Shown here: in pieces, positions 34,218-45,654 of the stretch | Position numbering within the stretch: the stretch's first letter is position 1 | Layout: each line of letters begins with the position of its first letter | Source: Calonectria ilicicola | Taxonomy: Eukaryota > Ascomycota > Sordariomycetes > Hypocreales > Nectriaceae | NCBI GenBank assembly: GCA_020809705.1 | Contig: CP085827.1 | Coordinates: forward strand, 1,116,001 to 1,180,000 | DNA length: 64,000 nucleotides | Direction: 5' to 3' | Translations under genes and position numbers: made by a program | Notes under the pieces: generated by a model | The model's database searches: none | Seen by the model: only the letters and a program-made list of their open reading frames with translations | Told to the model about the DNA's origin: nothing

Positions 34218-37200
34218 TTTGCCGGAGTTTGAAGAAGCATGGAAGCAGGAAACCGGGATAAGCAGCTCAGCCAAATGTTGATTTTTTGCTTCAGAAAAAC
34301 ATAAGTCAATGAAGAGGTGGTAAAGGAAAGGATGAAATGGCACCAGCCTCTTGGTCCACGGTCTCCGTGCACACGTAGTTGTGATGATTACTGAACTCGG
34401 TCGAGCCCTTTCATCCAGATTTGAAAGAATTAGGCATTCGATGACCGGAATTTGTAAACAGATGCGAGGCAAGACATTGATTGGTAAACAAAGCCACGTG
34501 CATATCGGCCCGACCAACCGCCACCATGGGATCTTGAAAATTCCTTATATAGAGCCTAGACTAGAGGCTATATTCTCAAGTTGAGAATTTTGTTTGGAAA
34601 TGATTTCTCAATCAATTTTGATCAAATACACAGACCATAGGAACTTACTCATTCGTTAACCACAAAATGATTTTTCGTCCACGAAATCGACAATCATTGG
34701 TACGTACTCAATACAGCCCGATAAAAATCTTCATGCCCTTGTCATGATGCTCAATAGCCTGTTGTCTGGTTGGTCAAGTAGGCGGCCTAGGGTGAGACAT
34801 GATAATCGGCGGCCGGCAGCACATTCCTCCCTACGTAAGATTTCAGCCACTCACACGCCAAAATTCCAATGATCTGCAAGCTGCAATCCCCTAAGTTGTG
34901 TACAAGCACCGTTGCCAGGTCATCGGCCTTGTAATATGCCAGAATAATACGTCATAGTTTGTTATCAAACAGCGCGTCTCAGCATACTTGGCGATCTTTA
35001 ACTAAGAACCGAAGTCACGTACGTGGCACATCAAAACCTTCCTTGGCCCTTCAATTCCTTGGATTCCAGGTTAAAAATGCCTAAAAGATTTCAATACAGC
35101 TTACATATATACCGATGCGATACGTTATCCAGAGAGACTAGTTTTATCATACTTGAGAACAATTTCCTCATCACTTCGGAGTTGCAGTGAAGTATTGCTA
35201 TGCAGATCTGATCTATTCGAAGATTCACTGCAGTTCTTTTAATTGATGAAAATCAGCGCTCCTGGCTCAATCAATTGACGACACCACTATGGAGGTTTAT
35301 CAATCAATAACTGCGTATAGAGACGATGGTGGACTGAAGGTAACTCAAGAAGATATCATTGACCATATCATGTGCTCAAAAGTCCCTCGAATTATGGGCG
35401 CTGGAGACTGGCGATGGGGTTTTTTTTGGCCAACTATGCCGAATTAGAACCTCAAATATAATCTAAATAATCCATGCTTAAACTGATGGCTTTGATGATA
35501 TCCTCTACTCGCCAATTTAATACATCTTGGCGAATCATTTTGATTGTGGAGTTTGCCGAATCTGGCAGGTTTGGCTCCATAGAACATCTCAGCATCAACT
35601 CTAAAGTCTCGCAGTCTCAAGCACGCTATGGAAAATGCGATTTTTTAATCATCGGGTGACTGTTTTATTTCATAAGTAGTAAATGAATCTGAAAGGTGTT
35701 GAGTATCCCAGAACTTGACATCTGATTTATCAGTATCATTTTGAGCATATGGATGTAACAATAAAACCAAGAATCCAATGTAACATTTTTTTGACATCGT
35801 GAGAAGAAAATACCTCACTATTATTTTTTGCGCTAGCAAGCATGCAATATTGCTCATAACTTACTAAATTCACCGATACTGATAACTTGGAATTTAAACT
35901 CCTGAACCAACATCCTGCTTTGTGTTTCAACCATCTTTTCCTTTTCTTTTTTTTTTTTTTAACAAAGATACTAAATATCATCATTTTACTAAATCTAATA
36001 TTTTTATACCTCCTTTTTAAACGTTATCTCACGAGGATATAGTCCGTAATTCAATTTAACCATAGGGTAAGCTGATTGCAAATTGTCAGAGCTGTCCGCA
36101 TGCCTTATTACAGGGAGAAAAGAAGAATGTTCTCTTCATCGGAAACTAAGGAATCTCTTTGTTGAGAATCCTGAAAATATTGTACTCACGGCTTAGGCTA
36201 GTAGCCGGAATATTTCTGTGTGATGCTGAAAGGAGTGGCGGGAACTTATTCCCTAAAAAGGCAATCTAACATGGCACATGATCAAGACGCAGAATCTGCT
36301 CTCCCAGTCGCCAATTTCATCCGGGTTTTACCTTCATCCTACATCACGAAAGTATGAAATGACCAGTTAGGCTATTATACCATCTCTGTTTCTGTAGGTA
36401 TTGCTCGGCAAGGTGTTGCCATAACAGTGATTGGGCAGGCATTAACCAAAAGCTGGGGGAATACGAGGTGATGAACATTGTATCCTAGTAACGAAAGAGC
36501 CAGGGAATTAAGCATACCTAGAAAGATGATGAACGGGATCATCGGGTAGCGACCTTGCATTTTGGATGGACGTGATGATCGCTTATGCGGCTAGTTAAAG
36601 TTGCAGCTAAGCAAGGGCCCGTTTGAAGTGTGGATATTGAACCGGTGATCCTGAAGGAGCCAAAAGTAGAGATAAGAGCCGATGGTCCGCATGCCCCCAT
36701 CAAACATTCATCTTGGCTACCAATTACAACTATTGAATCAGTGAACGTGGCAAGGGCGTTCAGCTCGATGATCAGGTCTGTGTTTGCCTGTTACCCTGAG
36801 CCAATCATGGCCTAGTTTCTACACCGGGAAGGCTCCGACGGCCCGAAGGATGGCAAGGAAAGCGAAGACATGAAGGAGGGTGATTACGAAAAAAAATAGT
36901 TGGGGAGGCATCTGGAGAGCATGAGCGGAAATGCATCTTTTAGCAATTCTGAGGCATTTCGGTTGTGCCCCACTGAAACGGTCGAAACGGTCGAGCCGGT
37001 CTACAAAAGGGGATTGCTAACCCTCATTGGGGCATGATTGTATCTAGCTTGGTAATACGCAACGTGCCTGAGACGAGATGCGTTCTTGGATTGGGCGCCT
37101 ACCCTGTCTAGTGTTGCGTATCACGAGGAAAACCAACACACGCGAGGTGGCGTGGCCGTTAGTAGTCTCGGATCATAAGCGTGACAAGCGTAATCCTTTG

Positions 37201-38352
37201 GTGGAATTGGGCTTGCTTCTTCTCACTGTTCTATGCTGAGTGTTGGTTGAAGTTATCGAGAGTGGATTCCAGGGATGGACGAATCGGCAAGCAGCATCTG
37301 GGAATCCAGACGATCGAGCACCAAAGAAGCACGCACGTGGGTACGATCTCACACTCTATTTGGAGGAGAGCTGGTGGGCATGGTGGAGTTGATGGCCCCT
37401 GTTAGCTCTTATTACCGGTCGCCAAGACGGGAATATCGGGAGGGTCGATGCCACGACCTTGGCGACTTGGCAAGGTCTCGGCATCGAAGTTCCGATTGAC
37501 GTTCCATAGAGGCCAAAAATCTCGTGGAGCGTGCGAGATAAGCGCAAGGAACTAAAAAAACTACAATTATGGTTAATAGAAAGGTTTTCAGTAGGCTTAG
37601 CCTCGTGGCTGGCTCTGTGCGACCCTTAATTGTGATGAACTCCCCGATGGCATTTGCTCACACGAGCACAAATGGCTCGTAGCAAAGTGATGTAATGCCA
37701 TGGCTTTCGACCGGGTTTCCCAAAAACCTAAGCACGGCTGAATGCTACGCCCTGGCGCCTTGGCATGCTCCCTGGCTCCGAGTGGCCGTTTCCCCTACTT
37801 CTCTTGCAGCGACTGCGATTTGGATCCAGCGCCAAGCCGCTATCTCGCCTCTCATTGTCACCAACTGCGGCCCACTGGTTCGTAAGCCATCGACCTCTTG
37901 CTCGACTCCACAGGTGTCGTCAAGCGAGTCTCTTACCCCGAGAGCATGGGCCATATGAGTCGCACGTTCCATTCCCCTCCCCGTTAGACAGATTCATTTG
38001 CAGCAGCCCACGTGCTTCCGTTGGGACATTGAGTTGCTCCCAACCAACACGGCCTGTCAGATGTGGCAATGGCCAGAGGACTATTGATTAGGTGTAGGGT
38101 GCTCCTTCGGTGACCCAATGCAGAACTCCTTCCGAAATAGAGCCAACCCTTCGGTTTGCAAAGATGCCTTGATGGCTGTCAGACGATCCTGGCTATCTGT
38201 AGTGACGCGCATAGACATATAAATGCTCACCCCTGTGGTTCTGTGCTTCTCTCGCTGTTCTCATTGTAGACCACATCAACAAGCTAGCAATCGGCTCTTC
38301 GACATTGAGTACTGAATAGACGCCCCTGCCTGGCGACAGTACTGTTATCACA
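34218..38352. other. 4.1-kb gene-poor region with possible relics
   Basis: This is the longest stretch without a confident gene. 34.2-34.6 kb is the permease promoter; 37.9-38.35 kb is the PHO89 promoter. Between them the sequence is AT-rich (35.6-36.1 kb, with a T14 run at 35947-35960) or patchily codon-like. On the minus strand at about 36.63-36.78 kb an open stretch (TDLIIELNALATFTDSIVV) looks coding-like but is bounded by stops, so it may be the relic of a dead gene. I cannot name it. Confidence 0.35.
38009..38014. promoter_or_regulatory. CACGTG (Pho4/NUC-1-type) box upstream of PHO89
   Basis: A perfect CACGTG palindrome lies 339 bases before the PHO89 start; a second is at 37334-37339. 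CACGTG is the core site of the phosphate-starvation activators Pho4 (yeast) and NUC-1 (Neurospora), and PHO89 orthologues are known targets. A TATAAA at 38218-38223 marks the likely core promoter. Regulation by phosphate is inference from these sites. Confidence 0.5.
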
Positions 38353-40280
38353 ATGACGCTCTCTCAGTACGATTACATTTTCGGCATTGGCACATGCTTT
38401 GCCTTGCTTGATGCCTTCAACAACGGCGCCAGTACGTGGCTGTTTTACCCCCTGTCAGACCCTTATCTTTGCATTACTAACGCGGCTTGCAGACGATGTC
38501 GCCAACTCTTGGGCCACTAGTGTCTCATCACGATCCATCTCCTATCGATGGGCCATGGTTCTAGCCACCATCTGTGAGATGGTTGGTGCTATTGCTACTG
38601 GTGCCCGAACTGCATCCACGATCAAGGATGGTATTATTCCCATCGATGCCTTTGAGGGAAATGCTGGTGTTCAGATGTTGGCTTTTGCCTGTGCCCTCGC
38701 TGCCGCCTCCTCTTGGGTCATGTGGTGCACTGCTCACTCCACCCACGTCTCTTCTAGTTACTCGATTATCTCGGCCGTTGCTGGTGTCGGTGTTGCTACT
38801 GCTGGTGCCTCGAATGTCCAATGGGGCTGGAATAAGGGCAAAGGTTTGGGAGCTGTCTTTGCCGGTCTGGCTATGGCTCCCGTCATCTCAGGTGGTTTTG
38901 CTGCCTTCATTTTCTTGATGATTAAGTTGGGAGTCCACGCCCGCAAGAACCCTGCTGCCTGGGCTGTGTACACCTCCCCCTTCTGGTTCCTTGTTGCCTC
39001 CGCGATCTGCACAATCTCCATCGTTTACAAGGGTGCACCTCAGTTCAAGCTTGGTGACAAGCCAGGCTGGTGGATTGCATCCGTCGTTATGGGCACCTCT
39101 GCCGGTGTTTGTCTGCTGTCTGCCATTTTCTTCCTTCCCTACCTTCATGCTCTGGTGGTCAAGAGAGACCCTACAGTTCGCTGGTACCACATCTTCGTGG
39201 GCCCTACTCTTTGGTCTCGACCTGCGCCTGCCGAGGGTGGTGAGGTTCATATCCGAAACTATGCTGTGGTTCAGGAGGATGAAGGTGATGCCTCTTCCTC
39301 CACGGGATCCACTGAGCAAGAGATCACCAAGGAGGGCAAGGCTGAGCCTGCTCCGGTTACTGACAGTGCTACCGAACTTTCTGCCCTCGAAGGCTCCCAG
39401 GCCAGCTATGAAGTGCTCATGGCCCGAGCCAAGCAGCGCTACCACAACAAGCTTATGCAGAAGAAAGGACCTCTTGGCTGGGCTATGCGAACTCTTCGTG
39501 ATTACCCTATGGGTGCTGGCTCCATGTATGAGCTCCACAACATCAAGAGATTCCTTATCCGCTTGCCTGCCATGGTTGTCTGTGGTGCTCTCTATGGTGT
39601 CAACTACGATATCCATGCTGCTCAGACTGGTGTTACCGGTACCCCTGAGGGTGCCCGTATGGCTCGAGTGTACAGCCACGCGACCAAGTACTCCAACGAT
39701 GTTGAACACGGCTACTCCTTCATCCAGGTTATCACCGCTTGCACCGCATCTTTTGCCCATGGCTCTAATGATATTGGAAACTCCGTTGGTCCTTGGGCTG
39801 TTCTTTATCACAACTGGTCTACCGGTCAGGCCTCTGAAGCCAAGGCTGCCGTGCCTATTTGGCAATTGGCAGTTCTAGCCATCACTCTCTCTGTCGGTTT
39901 CATTACCTATGGTTACAACATTATGAAGGGTATGTGTCGATGTTATTACCAGTGTGCTCCGTTATTCGTCTGCTAATTATTTGATAGTCATGGGTAACAA
40001 GATCACCTACCACTCTCCTAGCCGTGGCTGCTCCATGGAGATGGGTGCTGCTATTACTGTGTTAATTGCTTCGCAATACAGCCTTCCCGTGTCCACCTCG
40101 ATGTGCATCACTGGTGCTACTGTTGGTGTTGGTCTTTGCAATGGAACCATCAAGGCTGTGAATTGGCAACGAGTTGGCCTTTTGCTCTTTGGTTGGATCA
40201 TGACCATTCCTATCGCTGGTACCCTCGCCGGCTGCCTTATGGGTCTCTTCCTTAATGCCCCTCACTTTGTGTCTTCCTAA
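38353..40280 (+). CDS. PHO89: Na+/phosphate symporter PHO89 (PiT family)
   Basis: High-affinity phosphate permease of the plasma membrane, 602 residues, three exons: 38353-38431, 38493-39929 and 39988-40280. The start at 38353 and the first intron are set by the N-terminal PiT signature: LLDAFNNGAN is joined to DVANSW across the junction. The second copy of the signature, FAHGSNDIGNSVGPW, lies near residue 475, and a Pro/Gly-rich LPVSTSMCITGATVG follows in the last exon. Between the two halves is a long hydrophilic loop (about residues 260-400, Glu/Ser-rich), as in yeast Pho89 and Neurospora PHO-4. About 10-12 membrane segments are visible. It is convergent with the Zn2Cys6 gene at 40.6 kb. 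Identification is firm at the family level. Confidence 0.95.
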
Positions 40281-40615
40281 AAGGATCAATATCCCAAGTC
40301 TTGACATGTAAAACATCTTGGCTACTAGACCAAATATTAACTTATACTTTATACTACATTTGACAATTACTATATACACTCTTGATGTATTTCCTTATTT
40401 TATTAATATATTAGTCGGGTACATCTGAGTTCATTCGCTGCCCAATTGTGGCTGATCCGTCCTAATCTGACACCTTTTTAATGTCAGAACTGGATATACT
40501 ACCAGTACTACATTTAGCGCTTATAGCCCGGCTTGCTCAAGTATAGCCCTGTAGCCTTTGTCGATTCGATTTTGTCTGTCATATGCAACAGCAGGAACTG
40601 TCATAACCGTGCCGA
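40281..40615. other. Convergent 3' regions of PHO89 and the second regulator
   Basis: AT-rich terminator region between two convergent genes; no frame or repeat of note. Confidence 0.45.
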
Positions 40616-42340
40616 TTAACTCTTTTGAACCTCAGTTAATAAGATTATTCCTTCAGCAACATGCAGATCAGTACACCGTAATGATGTGAGCATTTTCGCT
40701 GTTTCGGGTATTTGCCAAAGCAAAAGTCCTTTACTACAAAGGTCCTGCGTAATCGCTTCCATCCTTGCTTCAAGAATATCAACCATCTGTTGACTGTCCC
40801 ATACTCCCTCTCGTAATTTCAAAGACCGTAAAATTTCAATGCATCTCTTCTGAGTGACAACGTCAGAGGTTGCTGAACAAACTGTCACAAGCCCAGAGAT
40901 AAGATTTCCTTCTAATAGAAAGACAGGAACAGCTTTTGGGAGGCTCCTAGCAACCACTTCCGCTTTGCGCAAGACTTCTTCACAATCATCTTGAAGATAC
41001 CCATCCTGTGGGCTGTCAGTCCCCAAATAGGCTGCCATTAATGACTGTTCTAATGATACTGCCCTGTTTTGATACAATCCTATTCTTGAAGGTACATCTC
41101 CACCTTGTACATGTTGGAATGCGTCGAATCGAGCGCTCCATTCAAAGAAACGGCGCTTTAGCCCTTCAAAATGCATTAGTTTAGATGGAATTGGTCGCAT
41201 ACGAAGTCGTTGAAAATATTTGCCCGTAGGACAATCATAATTTCGCTGTGAAGTCTCAGGTTCATCACCGAAAACGGCCAAGTGAAACTGATTCTCCAAG
41301 ACAGTGAGATCGTCTTCTGCCTCCGTGACAGAAGTAAATAATATTTCAGAATCATTTAGACGCTGATTAACTAATGGTTGGTAAACAAATGCGGCGGTCG
41401 CGTCATGTTTAGTATACAGACTCGTATCCTGACTTATTCGAGTAAGAATATCCGCTATAATGGCAAATGAGTCATTTAATTCGTTAGATATTGAATGTGT
41501 GTCGCCGATAGAAGACGAGGTTGGATAATGATCAGGACCATTCAGAGAATTGAAGATGGAGGCAGCAGCCTTCAAATGGCGGAAAGATTCGTGATACCGA
41601 CCGTGGAGATTCTCGATGCAGATAAATATTATGCAGCATATAAGTATCACCTGGGTGTTGTGTCCAGAAGGTTGTTGAGTGAGCACTTGAATGCTGTTTA
41701 TGGCCTGATTGTATTGCCGAATCGAAATTTTGTGAAAGTCTGAGGTTGTGTTTGATGCCGTTGACGAATAGATCCAACCAAGAGATTTGAAATGTTTGTG
41801 TGCACTGCCAAGCGCACAGATGGCATGTTTAATTGAATCGTTTGAATGAGAAAGTGGCAGAATGTAATTTTTCCAAAATTTCATTGAAGTAAACGACGTT
41901 ACGAGCTCTTCAACAACATATGTGCGGAAATGGTAAAGAAGATGGTGCTCCTGGTGCGTCGCGGAACCGTCCGAAGGCATAATGGTGAGGATCAAAGGAG
42001 TCATGGCGGTGGAAATCTTTCCCAGTGGCGGGCTCGGTTTATCCGGAAGCGATTTTTTAGATGTCCTTCTTTTGGGAATGAATTTGGCTTCATAACCATC
42101 ACAGCCATGCCCGGTGTCCTCACATCTCTTGCAATGTGGTTTTCTTTCGTCACATTTGACATGGCGCGTTCTGAGTCAATTGTCAATAGAATACTCCTTC
42201 ATCGCATCCAGATAACTCACTTGCTACATAATCTGTTAGTTAATTATTTGCCTGATATTAGAGAATACTTACCAGGTCTTACAGCCGGTTCTTACTCTCG
42301 GAGCGCTCGCTCTTGTCCACTTTTTCTTCGGTGTCGTCAT
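40616..42340 (-). CDS. Zn(II)2Cys6 transcription factor with a 3-nt microexon
   Basis: Predicted nuclear regulator of 541 residues. Exons: 42340-42273, a 3-base exon CAA at 42223-42221, and 42170-40616. The two introns (49 and 50 nt) have GTAAGT...TAG and GTGAGT...CAG ends, the first with a TTAACTAACAG branch region. Only with the microexon does the zinc cluster read CKTCKTRHVKC then CKRC and a final Cys, a perfect CX2CX6CX6CX2CX6C; skipping it creates an immediate TGA, and retaining it without the second intron gives a stop. The C-terminal part (SIKHAICALGSAHKHF and later helices) resembles the Fungal_trans_2 regulatory region. The target genes are unknown; the neighbours PHO89 and the PsiD-like gene give no clear hint. 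Confidence 0.9.
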
Positions 42341-43978
42341 TTTGGAAGCGCAACCTTGGGGCAATCAACAAATGTCCAAAATTGGGTTTGGGCTTATTAA
42401 GATTTATGTGAATTTCAACTCACCGGACTTTAACCCAAATTTAAAATGCATTGACATCCCGGTGAAGCCGAAGAAGATCCTTGGCCTCTTACTGGCTGGT
42501 GATAGCCTGATCACTCTTAGCTGGGACCGCACGGATTATTAGTTAGTTTTAGCTGGAAAACGAGGCTCGTATAAGGTTGTTTGACACCCCAACTCAATTA
42601 TGATCGCCGCCAAAACAAAAACTGACGGGGGGTAACGCGTGACGGCACTACGTGTCGAAAATCCAATCTGACCCTCAAAAGGGTAACAGCGCCACTTTTT
42701 GCGAGAGCTGTTACATTCTCCTGGACTCTCGTACTACGTTTGCTAGGGAAAAGTCCATGTGAGTGCTTTGTACGCAAGGGGCTAGTGGGCCCACGTATGA
42801 GGAAGAGTCCGTGCTAGTTTTGTTGGTTACGCAGGTCAATGCTCATCCTCATCAATTTATGTCCTACGAAATGGGGCGGCAATACTTCAAATCTTCATCT
42901 AAAAACACCTTGGCCGAAGCTGATAGTAAGGTGTGTGGGAGAAGAGTATGTTATGGAAATTAAGGGAATTGATACTACAGGATACGTAGGATGGCAAGAA
43001 GATTAATAATAGAGTATAGTAGCTCTATATTGAGATATCTGCGAATTTTAAGTCCTATATTAGTATCGACTGACATTCTAGCAATCAGTTTAACGTATTC
43101 AATTAGAGCGATATCTCAGATTAATGACATTGCAATGGTAATGCGTTGTGACGAAACCCGAGTTATGTACAACTGCAGCCCCAGGTTTTGCAAAAGTTCG
43201 AACCGTGGCGAAACTTCCTCAGTCGCACTAGCAAAAGATTACCATCAGTTGTCCTTTTAGTTAATCCACTTATATCCTCCCCTAACATAGGCTCGAAGCG
43301 GCTGTGACAGCCTTTTCGAACCCCAAAATATGTTTTTTGTCTCATTCAAACTTACTTTCCAATTTGTAACCAAATCGGTTTGTTTCGGTTTCATACCCAG
43401 AGAAACCTCTGCTTCTGATCATATACATCATTTGACCACCAGGAATTGTGGCCGTCTCAAGGACCAATGGTCGGGTGGCGCTCTGAGACGAATTCGGGTG
43501 CGTTTCAAGAGCTATAATTGGCGGGAATTGCGACGGGATGCAGCTAAGCAACGGCCTTAGCTGATCTTGAATGTTGGCTAGGCGACGCCCGCCTGACTAG
43601 TCTTTCGCATACGTAAAGATGTTCACTTCATAGGCCGCCAACTGGAGCCCTGCATCCTGCCCAACCAATCCAGTTCGATTTTGGGGCGGTGTATCTGCAT
43701 CGACCACCAAGATGGCTTGCCGCTACTGTCAATCAAAAAAGAAAGCAACGGAAGTATGTTGATCCTGAGAATTTCTTATCAGTTCAAAGGCCAAACCTCA
43801 AGTGCTGACTTTGCTTATCAAAAAGAGGACCCGCCACCAAATGAGTAACTTGAGCTGGATACATTTTACTTAACATTATACCCAAATCCGACATTGCGAG
43901 TGAGTCACCATGCCCAATAGTCTCTAAAGATGTCCTTACAATGATAAAATCCAGTTATCATATGAAAAACCTGGCAAC
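42341..43978. other. Intergenic region, no gene recognised
   Basis: Promoter of the second regulator on the left and of the decarboxylase on the right. Short frames on both strands lack motifs. A Cys/Lys-rich start MACRYCQSKKKATE near 43711 is followed at once by a possible GT donor but no matching exon was found, so it is not annotated. Confidence 0.4.
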
Positions 43979-45343
43979 ATGACGTTGTTACGCGTCAATT
44001 CCTGGCAAGCCGCTGATAGCAACCTAAACAAATTGCTGCTCGGGGATCCGCAGAAATTGGCTTCCTGGCTTAGAAACTTGGTTCAAAGTGTGGAAGAAAG
44101 AGGCACAAATCTACATCTGGAGCCTGCTGTTCAAGATTTCCAGGTCTTGATCGAAAGTAGAGCTGAGATCAGGATGCAAGCCATTGCAATGTTTGACGAA
44201 ATCCCAACCAAACCTCCCTACAACCTTGATCCATCTGGGCACAAGCAAGTCCGGGACTATCATCACATGCTCAAATTGTTCAATGTCATTATGACAGAAA
44301 TTGCACCTTCATGGGACTTGGCTGGGTATAATTCCGGCGTGGTTGGAGCGCCATTCTGGGCGGTTATATCATGGCCTATCGGAACCCCAAGTGGATCTGC
44401 TTTCTTCCTAAGAGAAGATGTGAACAGAATACTCAAGGTAATTTTGAACACCTGGCGAGATAATGTGCTGAAAACAGCCAAATCTCGGCACGCCGTCACC
44501 ACAAATGGCGGCTGGCTATGCAAGAGCGCAATCGTAGCTATCGAACGATCTGCAAATGTGGATCAGCAAACATGGCGTTCGTTTGAGGAACTATTCATCT
44601 GCGATCCTGGACGGGATCCCATTCATTGGGGCTTTCAGTCATGGGACGACTTTTTCGTCCGGCAGTTCCGCGATATGGACAAAATTCGCCCTGTTGCCAA
44701 CCCAAATAAACCGGAGTGGATCATTAATCCATGTGAATCAAGGGCTATTGTTCTAAAGTCTGGGATCAACGCCTATGACAAGTTTTGGCTCAAAGGTCAG
44801 AATTATTCAGTTATGGAGATTCTTGACCACCACGAATTTGCTACAGAGTTTATCGGAGGCACGATCTATCAAGGATACTTGGACGCGACTTCATATCATC
44901 GCTGGACCTCCCCAACGGCTGGCTATGTCATCGATACCAAGATCGTAGATGGAGCTTATTGGTCTGAGCCTAAAACCATGGTTTCTGAGGGACTGGCGCC
45001 ACCAAGTCCGATTGACCCGGATCAGTTTATGGTTTACATTAGTCAAATTGCTACTCGGGCCCTAATCTTTATCCAAGCCCCTGAACCTATTGGACTCGTT
45101 TGCCTCATCATGATCGGGATAGCAGATATATCAAGCTGTGAAATATCTAGAAAGTTTACTGAAAACCTTCCCCAACCAATAATGAAGGGAGAGGAAATCG
45201 GAATGTTTCACTATGGCGGTTCAAGCTTTTGCATCATTTTTCGCAAAAATGTTAGTCTTGCTTGGGTTGAAGGAGCTATTCCTGGAAAGCGGACGAGCAA
45301 TCTGCCAATTCGAAGTGCATTGGCGGTTGCGTATTCAAATTGA
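43979..45343 (+). CDS. PsiD-like phosphatidylserine-decarboxylase-family enzyme
   Basis: Pyruvoyl-dependent decarboxylase, 454 residues, intronless. The C-terminal half has PSD-family signatures: GFQSWDDFFVRQF, NPCESRAIVLK (the usual SPxDG site, here with Glu), YLDATSYHRWTSPTAGYV with catalytic His307, and the self-cleavage motif YGGSS at residues 412-416, where a Ser becomes the pyruvoyl group of the small subunit. It lacks the mitochondrial/Golgi targeting and membrane helix of housekeeping PSDs and has an N-terminal region of about 180 residues (GHKQVRDYHHMLKLFNVIM) as in the fungal clade that includes the tryptophan decarboxylase PsiD. It therefore probably decarboxylates a free amino acid such as tryptophan or another aromatic acid, rather than phosphatidylserine. 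Neighbouring transporter and oxidoreductase genes suggest specialised metabolism. Substrate is inference. Confidence 0.88.
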   Translation: MTLLRVNSWQAADSNLNKLLLGDPQKLASWLRNLVQSVEERGTNLHLEPAVQDFQVLIESRAEIRMQAIAMFDEIPTKPPYNLDPSGHKQVRDYHHMLKLFNVIMTEIAPSWDLAGYNSGVVGAPFWAVISWPIGTPSGSAFFLREDVNRILKVILNTWRDNVLKTAKSRHAVTTNGGWLCKSAIVAIERSANVDQQTWRSFEELFICDPGRDPIHWGFQSWDDFFVRQFRDMDKIRPVANPNKPEWIINPCESRAIVLKSGINAYDKFWLKGQNYSVMEILDHHEFATEFIGGTIYQGYLDATSYHRWTSPTAGYVIDTKIVDGAYWSEPKTMVSEGLAPPSPIDPDQFMVYISQIATRALIFIQAPEPIGLVCLIMIGIADISSCEISRKFTENLPQPIMKGEEIGMFHYGGSSFCIIFRKNVSLAWVEGAIPGKRTSNLPIRSALAVAYSN

Positions 45344-45654
45344 CGTTCGAAACGGATGTATGTTTTTGGTATCGATATATCTAGTGAATACAGGATAGGC
45401 GATCTGATGGTGAGGGTGGAGAATAACAACATTCCTCATTACAAAATCAGCTCGAATAATTGACTGTTGTTGAGTGCACCTAACGAAGACAAGCAATCCC
45501 AAATAGGCCTAGCTACTTTATTCTGCCAGTCTGACCGCCCAAAGTATGAAGTTACAAAGTTCCACTACTGACTGGGTCATCGCATTTTCTCAAAGCACGT
45601 TAGAAAAAGGTTGAATGGGGATATATTACACGGCGCGACCTGCAAAATTTTACC
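45344..45654. other. Intergenic, promoter of the SET gene
   Basis: Short region between two genes on the same strand, holding the decarboxylase 3' end and the SET-gene promoter. No frame of note. Confidence 0.4.

Noticed and set aside
36375..36560. 61-codon hydrophobic frame on the minus strand
   Set aside because: Composition resembles a membrane segment, but it is short and isolated with no splice partners or family match.
38888..39878. Open frames of 295 (plus) and 325 (minus) codons over PHO89
   Set aside because: Shadows of the codon-biased PHO89 gene; neither has a domain, whereas the PHO89 frame carries both PiT signatures.
43711..43752. Cys-rich MACRYCQSKKKATE start considered as first exon of another zinc protein
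   Set aside because: No downstream exon completes a zinc motif; the sequence after the possible donor has no matching frame before the decarboxylase.
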